Part shown: one piece after another, positions 6,011-10,369 of the stretch
Layout of the letters: every line of letters begins with the position of its first letter
How positions within the stretch are numbered: the first letter of the stretch is position 1
The notes under the pieces: generated by a model
What the model was told of the DNA's origin: nothing
Database searches by the model: none
The model's input: only the letters and a program-made list of their open reading frames with translations
Assembly: GCA_038116915.1 (NCBI GenBank)
Contig: JAYOEU010000155.1
Location: 1-10,369 of the forward strand
Reading direction: 5' to 3'
DNA: 10,369 bases
From: JADHLJ01 sp038116915
GTDB lineage: Bacteria > Pseudomonadota > Alphaproteobacteria > Thalassobaculales > Thalassobaculaceae
Program-made: the position numbers and the translations under genes

Positions 6011-7335
6011 CGGCTTCCTCCGATCCGCTCAAGGACGATCGGCTCCGGGCCCGGCGCCACCTCGCCGATCCGGAAGGCTTCGGCCAGGGTCCGGACCGCC
6101 TGTTCGGCGCCGGTTTCAGTGCGGGCATGGACCAGGCACAGAGGGTCGCCGTGCGAAACCGCCTCACCGATTCCCCGGATCTCCGAAAGACCCACGGCCG
6201 GATCGATCGGGTCCTCGGCGCGCCGCCGGCCGCCGCTGAGGGTGACGATGGCGAGACCTACGGCCCGGGTGTCGACCGCCGTGATCACCCCGCTCCGCGT
6301 CGGCCTCGCCGCCAGGATGACCGGGGCCGGCGGAAGATATTTGTCCGGCGCCTCCAGCAGATCCTGCGGGCCGCCGAGCGCGCCGACCATGCGGGCGAAG
6401 CGTTCCGCCGCGCGTCCGTCGGCGAGGGCCGCCTCGATCTTCCGGTCCGCCTCCGCCGCGCTCTCGGCGAGACCGCCCGTCAGCAGCATCTCGCGCGCCA
6501 GAGTCCGGGTCACGGTATCCAGCCTCGGCTCCCGCGCGGCGCCGGTCAGATAGCCGGTCGCCTCGCGGACCTCGAGCGCGTTGCCGGCGGTGGCCCCCAG
6601 GATCTGGTTCATGTCGGTCAGCAGCGCCGTGGTCGCCACCCCCGCGCCGGTGGCGACATCGGTGATCGACCGGGCCAGCACCTCGGCGTCCGAGTGTTCC
6701 GTCATGAAGGCGCCGGAGCCGGTCTTCACGTCCATGACCAGCCCGTCCAGCCCGGCGGCTAGTTTCTTCGACAGGATGGAGGCGGTGATCAGTGGGATCG
6801 ACTCGACCGTCGCCGTCACGTCGCGGATCGAATAGAGCCGCCCGTCGGCGGGCGCGAGGTCGCCGGTCTGGCCGATGATCGCGCAGCCGACCTCGGCGAC
6901 GACGCGCTGAAAGCTTTCGATGTCCGGCGTGCTCCGGTAACCGGGGATGCTGTCGAGCTTGTCCAGGGTGCCGCCGGTATGGCCGAGGCCGCGCCCCGAG
7001 ATCATCGGAACATGAGCGCCGCAGGCGGCGACGATCGGGGCCAACATCAGGCTGACCTTGTCGCCGACGCCGCCGGTCGAATGCTTGTCGAGGACCGGCC
7101 CACGGAGGCGGTCCCGGTCCCAGACGAGCACCCGTCCGCTGTCCCGCATCGCCCGGGTCAGGGCAATTGTCTCGTCGGTGTTCATGCCGCGCAGGAAGGT
7201 CGCCATGGCGAAGGCCGCGACCTGCCCTTCGCCCGCGCCGCCGCCGGCGATGGCGGTGACGAAGGCCTCGATCTCGTCGGTGCCCAGCACCCCGCCGTCG
7301 CGCTTTTTGCGAATGATTTCCTGGAGCAACGGCAT
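6007..7335 (-). CDS. deoA: thymidine phosphorylase
   Basis: 442 residues, the usual length (E. coli about 440). It phosphorolyses thymidine and deoxyuridine to base plus deoxyribose-1-phosphate, which DeoB then isomerises. The N-terminal helical domain (MPLLQEIIRKKRDGG) is followed by the phosphate loop KHSTGGVGDK (84-93) and the family signature SGRGLGHTGGTLDKLD (113-128). Residues His85, Tyr168, Arg171, Ser186 and Lys190 fall at the same numbers as the E. coli active site as I recall it, supporting both function and start. The frame is open 37 codons further upstream, but that part lies inside the PNP gene and is not family sequence. The chosen ATG is 4 bp after the PNP stop; a GTG directly before it is possible. 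GGGAG lies upstream. Because the family includes broader pyrimidine phosphorylases, some uridine activity cannot be excluded. Confidence 0.97.
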   Translation of the reverse strand: MPLLQEIIRKKRDGGVLGTDEIEAFVTAIAGGGAGEGQVAAFAMATFLRGMNTDETIALTRAMRDSGRVLVWDRDRLRGPVLDKHSTGGVGDKVSLMLAPIVAACGAHVPMISGRGLGHTGGTLDKLDSIPGYRSTPDIESFQRVVAEVGCAIIGQTGDLAPADGRLYSIRDVTATVESIPLITASILSKKLAAGLDGLVMDVKTGSGAFMTEHSDAEVLARSITDVATGAGVATTALLTDMNQILGATAGNALEVREATGYLTGAAREPRLDTVTRTLAREMLLTGGLAESAAEADRKIEAALADGRAAERFARMVGALGGPQDLLEAPDKYLPPAPVILAARPTRSGVITAVDTRAVGLAIVTLSGGRRRAEDPIDPAVGLSEIRGIGEAVSHGDPLCLVHARTETGAEQAVRTLAEAFRIGEVAPGPEPIVLERIGGSR

Positions 7336-7339
7336 CACC

Positions 7340-8158
7340 CTAGCTCCCGATTTCGGCAAGAAATCCCGCCAGCAGGCGTCCCATGTCGCCGGCCAGCGCG
7401 CCGCCATGGACCAGGGTATGCGCGTGATCCAGCGCGCTGCCGTCACCCATTCCGGCCCCCAGATTGGTAATCCCGGAAACCGCCGCCACCCGCAGCCCGC
7501 AATGCCGCGCCGCCAGAACCTCCGGCACCGTCGACATCCCGACCGCGTCGGCGCCGAGGATGCGGAAGGCGCGGATTTCGGCGGGGGTCTCGAAACTCGG
7601 CCCCGGAACCCAGATATACACTCCCTCCGCGAGATCGATCCCGGCCCGCCGCGCCGCGCGGTGCAGGCCGGCGCGCAGCTCCGGGTCGTAAGCCGCGCTC
7701 ATATCGAGAAACCGCGGCCCGACCGTCTCGTCATTCGGTCCGGTGAGCGGGTTCAAACCGGACCAGTTGATATGGTCGGTGATCGTCATCAGCCGGCCCG
7801 GAGTAAGGTTCTCGCGCAGCCCGCCGGCCGCGTTGGTCAGCACCAGGATTTCGGCGCCGGCCGCCTTCAGGGCTCGGGCGGGGGTTGCGACCTCGTCCAT
7901 GCCGTGGCCCTCGTAAAGATGGCCGCGTCCCTGCAGGATCAGTACCGGCACGCCGGCGATGCTGCCGGCGACCAGCCGGCCGGCATGGCCGGATACGGTC
8001 GGTCTCGGGAAGCCCGGAAGTTCAGCATAGTCGATGATGGTCGGCGCGTCGACGAGATCGGCGACCGCGCCGAGGCCGCTTCCCAGCACGACAGCGACCC
8101 GGGGCACCTTGCCGCCAAGGCGATCCCGGATGACCGAGGCGGCGTCGCGCCCGGTCAT
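7340..8158 (-). CDS. punA: purine-nucleoside phosphorylase (trimeric PNP/MTAP family)
   Basis: 272 residues from ATG at 8158. It cleaves purine nucleosides with phosphate to base plus (deoxy)ribose-1-phosphate. Family motifs in order: VVLGSGLG (phosphate-site Ser27), GHAG (57-60), GRGHLYEGH (His80, Tyr82, Glu83), LTNAAGGL (108-115), GPSFETPAEIR with Glu190, GMSTVPEVLAA with Met208, and SGITNLGAGM with Asn232. Asn at that last site indicates preference for 6-oxopurines (inosine, guanosine) rather than the methylthioadenosine-specific branch, which usually has Asp. The upstream in-frame GTG at 8170 lacks a ribosome site, whereas GGAG sits six bases before this ATG. The 96-bp gap to the dehydrogenase contains a weak TTGATC / 17 bp / TGGATA promoter-like pair, so the operon may also start here. 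The stop is 4 bp before deoA. Confidence 0.95.
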   Translation of the reverse strand: MTGRDAASVIRDRLGGKVPRVAVVLGSGLGAVADLVDAPTIIDYAELPGFPRPTVSGHAGRLVAGSIAGVPVLILQGRGHLYEGHGMDEVATPARALKAAGAEILVLTNAAGGLRENLTPGRLMTITDHINWSGLNPLTGPNDETVGPRFLDMSAAYDPELRAGLHRAARRAGIDLAEGVYIWVPGPSFETPAEIRAFRILGADAVGMSTVPEVLAARHCGLRVAAVSGITNLGAGMGDGSALDHAHTLVHGGALAGDMGRLLAGFLAEIGS

Positions 8159-8254
8159 CCGGCGCTCCACATCCGGGGGACCGGCAGGTATCCACCGGGA
8201 TGGAAAAGCCGGATCAATTCGCCCGGACCCTTGCCATATCCGCGTTCCGTCCGC

Positions 8255-9310
8255 TCAGTAGTTGATCAGCACGAACCGTCCGAGCGCCTTGCCTTCCCGC
8301 AGTTCCTGGATCGCGATCGGCGCGTCGCTCAACTGGCGTTTGACATGCGGGACCGGCTTGACCTTGCCGGCCTTGATCAGCGCCAGCAATTCCACCAGAT
8401 CCTGCTGGGTGCCGACATAGGAGCCGACTAGGTTCACCACCTTCAGCGGCAGCATCGAGATCGGCAGATCCATGGAGCCGCCATAGAGGCCGACCACCAC
8501 CATGGTCGCGCCCTTGGCCAGAACCGCGAAGCCGAAGCTGGTGCTGGCCGGCGCGCCGACGAAATCGACACAGCCATCCGGGCCGCCATTGGTCAGCGCC
8601 ATGAGCTGCTTGCGCGCCGCCGGATCGGAATTGTCGATCACCTCGTCGGCGCCGGCATCCAGGGCCGCCTGGCGCTTGGCGGGATCGATGTCGGCGACGA
8701 TGATCTTGCCCTTGACGATCGCCTTGGCCATGCCGACCCCGGCGAGCCCGACGCCGCCGGCGCCGATGATCAGAAGCGACTGATCCTTGCGCAGATGACT
8801 GACCTTCTTCAGCGCGCTGTAGGCGGTGATGCCGGAGCAGGCCGCCGTCGCCGCCACACCCTCGTCGACACCGTCATAGGGCACGAGGTACTTCGCGTGC
8901 GGGGCGATCAGATACTCGGCATAGCCGCCGTCCCGCCGGGTGCCGATGGTGATCGGGTTGTTGCACAGCAACTCCTCGCCGCGTTTGCAAACCCCGCACT
9001 GGCCGCAGCCGATCCAGGGATAGACCACGCGCTTGTCGCCGACCTTGACGCCGCTCGCATCCGGGCCCAGCGCCGCGACCTCGCCCAGCGGTTCATGTCC
9101 CATGGTGAAGGGCAGGCTCAACCCGCGCTCCGAGAGGGTCAGCTTGCGTCCGCCGCCCATGTCGAAAAAGCCGTCCCAGATGTGAATATCCGAATGACAG
9201 ATCCCGCAGGCGGTGACCTTGATCAGCACCTCGGTTCCCTTGGGCTCGGGTATCGGCACCTCACGCTCTTCAAGCGGCTGGCCCCATTCGGTGATCTGGT
9301 AGGCTTTCAT
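8255..9310 (-). CDS. zinc-dependent medium-chain alcohol dehydrogenase
   Basis: 351 residues. The catalytic zinc ligands are Cys38 (CGICHSD), His72-Glu73 (MGHEP) and Cys158 (AACSG). The structural zinc has the four-cysteine pattern Cys102, 105, 108, 116 (CGQCGVCKRGEELLC). The Rossmann motif GAGGVG (183-188) and Asp207 (VADIDPAKR) indicate NAD rather than NADP. It oxidises an alcohol or reduces an aldehyde; the substrate is not evident. The start at MKAYQITEWG is chosen because AGGGA lies nine bases upstream; the open frame extends 16 residues further without homology. It is first in the minus-strand run, 96 bp before the PNP gene, so co-transcription is possible but not shown. A link to acetaldehyde from deoxyribose-5-phosphate cleavage would be attractive, but no aldolase is in the window. 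Confidence 0.93.
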   Translation of the reverse strand: MKAYQITEWGQPLEEREVPIPEPKGTEVLIKVTACGICHSDIHIWDGFFDMGGGRKLTLSERGLSLPFTMGHEPLGEVAALGPDASGVKVGDKRVVYPWIGCGQCGVCKRGEELLCNNPITIGTRRDGGYAEYLIAPHAKYLVPYDGVDEGVAATAACSGITAYSALKKVSHLRKDQSLLIIGAGGVGLAGVGMAKAIVKGKIIVADIDPAKRQAALDAGADEVIDNSDPAARKQLMALTNGGPDGCVDFVGAPASTSFGFAVLAKGATMVVVGLYGGSMDLPISMLPLKVVNLVGSYVGTQQDLVELLALIKAGKVKPVPHVKRQLSDAPIAIQELREGKALGRFVLINY

Positions 9311-9329
9311 CTGAATTATCCCTCGGTAA

Positions 9330-9337
9330 CAACGTTG
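9330..9337. promoter_or_regulatory. possible operator palindrome upstream of the alcohol dehydrogenase
   Basis: CAACGTTG is a perfect 8-bp palindrome centred about 24 bases before the dehydrogenase ATG, inside an imperfect longer dyad (GTAACAACGTTGAC). The position would block transcription or initiation if bound by a repressor. No regulator gene is in the window and no clear -10/-35 pair accompanies it, so the assignment is tentative. Confidence 0.25.
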
Positions 9338-9430
9338 ACTAGGTGCAGATAAACCCAAGCCGGTGCCGGGACGCCAGAAAATTCGTCCTCGGATGGAGCG
9401 CGGTTTGCGCGGAAAGGATTGCGAAAGACG

Positions 9431-9443
9431 GGAGATCTTCTCC
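9431..9443. promoter_or_regulatory. short inverted repeat GGAGA-TCT-TCTCC in the divergent spacer
   Basis: Five-base perfect arms flank a 3-base centre, 143 bases upstream of the CoA-transferase start and 14 bases before the large hairpin. It could be a protein-binding dyad. It could also be chance, since five-base arms are common in 275 bp. Confidence 0.2.
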
Positions 9444-9456
9444 TGGGCTTGGGCAA

Positions 9457-9496
9457 GACCCTTCGGGACGGGCGCAAAGCGGCGTCTCGAAGGGTC
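9457..9496. repeat. strong 14-bp-stem inverted repeat between divergent genes
   Basis: GACCCTTCGGGACG (9457-9470) pairs with CGTCTCGAAGGGTC (9483-9496) with a single G-T wobble. The 12-base loop itself contains CGC-AAA-GCG. No T-run follows on either strand, arguing against an intrinsic terminator. The right arm plus the nearby ATCAGGATG resembles, from memory, the dispersed CGTCTCGAAGG-type palindromic elements of alphaproteobacteria. It may instead be a leader hairpin for the CoA-transferase gene, 90 bases downstream. Apart from this and the two small dyads, the 275-bp spacer 9311-9585 holds nothing I recognise. Confidence 0.6.
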
Positions 9497-9585
9497 GTGC
9501 CGGCATTATCAGGATGCCGCTGGACGCGTCGGGCGCGCCGTCTTAGAACCGTGACAAGGAATCTTCGCGTGGGAGCGGAACGGAT

Positions 9586-10275
9586 ATGGCGATCAACAAG
9601 ATCATGGACAGCTTCGCGGCGGCGGTCGAGGGCATCAAGGACGGCGCGACGGTACTGGTCTCCGGCTTCGGCGGGGCGGGCATGCCGACGGAACTGTTGA
9701 ACGCTCTCAACGAGCAGGGAGCGACGGATCTGACCATCGTTTCCAACAACGCCGGGGTCGGGCGCGAGGGGATCGGCGGATTGCTTGCCAAGGGCAAGGT
9801 GCGCAAGGTGATCTGCTCCTATCCGCGTTCCGGTGGCTCGGTGGTGTTCGAGGAGATGTGGGCGCGCGGCGAGGTGGAGCTGGAGCTTGTCCCCCAGGGC
9901 ACCCTGTCCGAGCGGATGCGCGCCGCCGGTGCCGGTGTCGGCGCCTTCTTCACGCCGACGGGGGTCGGCACTCAGCTTGCCGAGGGCAAGGAGCATCGCG
10001 AGATCGGCGGGCGGATGCAGGTGCTGGAATACCCCTTGCGCGGCGACGTGGCCTTCGTGCTGGCCAAGGCGTCGGACCGCTGGGGCAATCTCATCTACAA
10101 CAAATCCGCCCGCAATTTCGGCCCGGTCATGGCCGCCGCCGCCGATCTCTGCGTGGTCCAGGTTCCGGAAATCGTCGAGCTCGGCGCTCTCGACCCGGAA
10201 ATCATCGTCACGCCGTCGATCTATGTCGACCGGGTGGTCAAAATGGACGCCCCTGGCAAGGGCGAGCGGGTCTAG
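9586..10275 (+). CDS. pcaI: 3-oxoadipate / 3-oxoacid CoA-transferase subunit A
   Basis: 229 residues, a complete alpha subunit of a family I CoA-transferase. It contains the CoA-binding glycine motif GFGGAGMP (27-34), SNNAGVGREG (53-62), the conserved CSYPRSGGSVVFEE, ELELVPQGTLSERMRAAG, FFTPTGVGT, DRWGNLIYNKSARNFGP and EIIVTPSIYVDRVV. The wording follows Pseudomonas PcaI closely along its whole length as I recall it, so transfer of CoA from succinyl-CoA to 3-oxoadipate (beta-ketoadipate pathway) is favoured over acetoacetate, although these subunits are hard to tell apart. The catalytic glutamate is carried by subunit B, so this protein alone should be inactive. The partner is not found in the 94 bp after the stop. 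GGGAG lies 10 bases before the ATG. The gene is divergent from the alcohol dehydrogenase. Confidence 0.92.
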   Translation: MAINKIMDSFAAAVEGIKDGATVLVSGFGGAGMPTELLNALNEQGATDLTIVSNNAGVGREGIGGLLAKGKVRKVICSYPRSGGSVVFEEMWARGEVELELVPQGTLSERMRAAGAGVGAFFTPTGVGTQLAEGKEHREIGGRMQVLEYPLRGDVAFVLAKASDRWGNLIYNKSARNFGPVMAAAADLCVVQVPEIVELGALDPEIIVTPSIYVDRVVKMDAPGKGERV

Positions 10276-10315
10276 GAAGAAATCGAGGTTTTCCAAAACC
10301 ATCGCATAGTGTCGC

Positions 10316-10369
10316 CGTCGCCCTGGCGCAAGGCAGGGCCAAGTTCCGCTCTCACCCGTCGCCCTGGCG
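10316..10369. repeat. tandem REP-like hairpin units, second copy cut by the window edge
   Basis: A 14-base word, CCGTCGCCCTGGCG, occurs at 10315-10328 and again at 10356-10369, 41 bases apart. In the first copy GCCCTGGC (10320-10327) folds on GGCAGGGC (10332-10339) around a GCAA tetraloop with one mismatch. The core resembles the hairpin at 3239-3266 (shared CGT lead-in, GGCG, AAGGC, GGGC). The array lies just after the CoA-transferase A stop, where subunit B would normally begin. The second copy runs off the window, so the number of units is unknown. Confidence 0.55.

Noticed and set aside
4826..6553. A 575-codon plus-strand open frame across deoB and deoA
   Set aside because: Antisense to two unmistakable enzymes and spanning their junction. 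The composition is low-complexity Arg/Gly/Ala with no recognisable motif.
7058..8431. A 457-codon plus-strand open frame
   Set aside because: Antisense to deoA, PNP and the dehydrogenase end; no family features, again a GC-driven shadow.
10287..10300. GGTTTT-CC-AAAACC inverted repeat 12 bases after the CoA-transferase stop, as a terminator
   Set aside because: AT-rich, effectively a 5-bp stem with a 4-base loop, and followed by ATCGCATAG rather than a T-run. It is too weak to call.
9316..10302. A 328-codon minus-strand open frame opposite the CoA-transferase
   Set aside because: The plus strand encodes a full, well-conserved subunit A. The antisense product has no motif and extends through the hairpin-containing spacer.

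Overview
The window is GC-rich, densely coding bacterial DNA. It looks like chromosome from an alphaproteobacterium, perhaps a Rhodospirillales or Rhizobiales relative. This rests on protein families (an N-methylproline demethylase-like flavoenzyme, DUF2937, YtoQ, a PcaI-type CoA-transferase subunit), on codon usage, and on short GC-rich hairpin repeats of a type common between genes in that class. I see no RNA genes, CRISPR array, transposase or phage genes.

Layout. Positions 1-2201 (minus strand) hold an EamA/DMT-family permease followed by an Old Yellow Enzyme-type flavoprotein that runs off the left edge. Positions 2340-3175 (plus strand) hold a two-gene unit, a YtoQ protein and a small cupin, separated by 2 bp. 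A convergent spacer with a hairpin repeat follows. From 9310 down to 3322 everything is on the minus strand, in transcription order: zinc alcohol dehydrogenase, purine nucleoside phosphorylase, thymidine phosphorylase (deoA), phosphopentomutase (deoB), a phytanoyl-CoA dioxygenase-family (PhyH) protein, and a DUF2937 membrane protein. A 275-bp divergent spacer with a strong 14-bp-stem hairpin precedes a plus-strand CoA-transferase subunit A gene (9586-10275). The right edge holds tandem copies of a hairpin repeat.

The core is a nucleoside-catabolism operon. The two phosphorylases split purine and pyrimidine (deoxy)nucleosides into base plus (deoxy)ribose-1-phosphate, and DeoB isomerises the sugar-1-phosphates to the 5-phosphates. 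The deoA/deoB and deoB/phyH junctions are ATGA overlaps, and PNP/deoA are 4 bp apart, so these four genes are almost certainly co-translated. deoC and cdd, the usual partners, are not in the window.

The most interesting point is the dioxygenase. It resembles human PHYHD1 much more specifically than generic PhyH proteins, has all the iron and 2-oxoglutarate ligands, and is translationally coupled to deoB. That suggests a nucleoside- or pentose-phosphate-related substrate for a family whose physiological substrate I do not know to be settled. About 750 bp beyond the operon end lies YtoQ, itself a nucleoside-deoxyribosyltransferase-fold protein of unknown activity.
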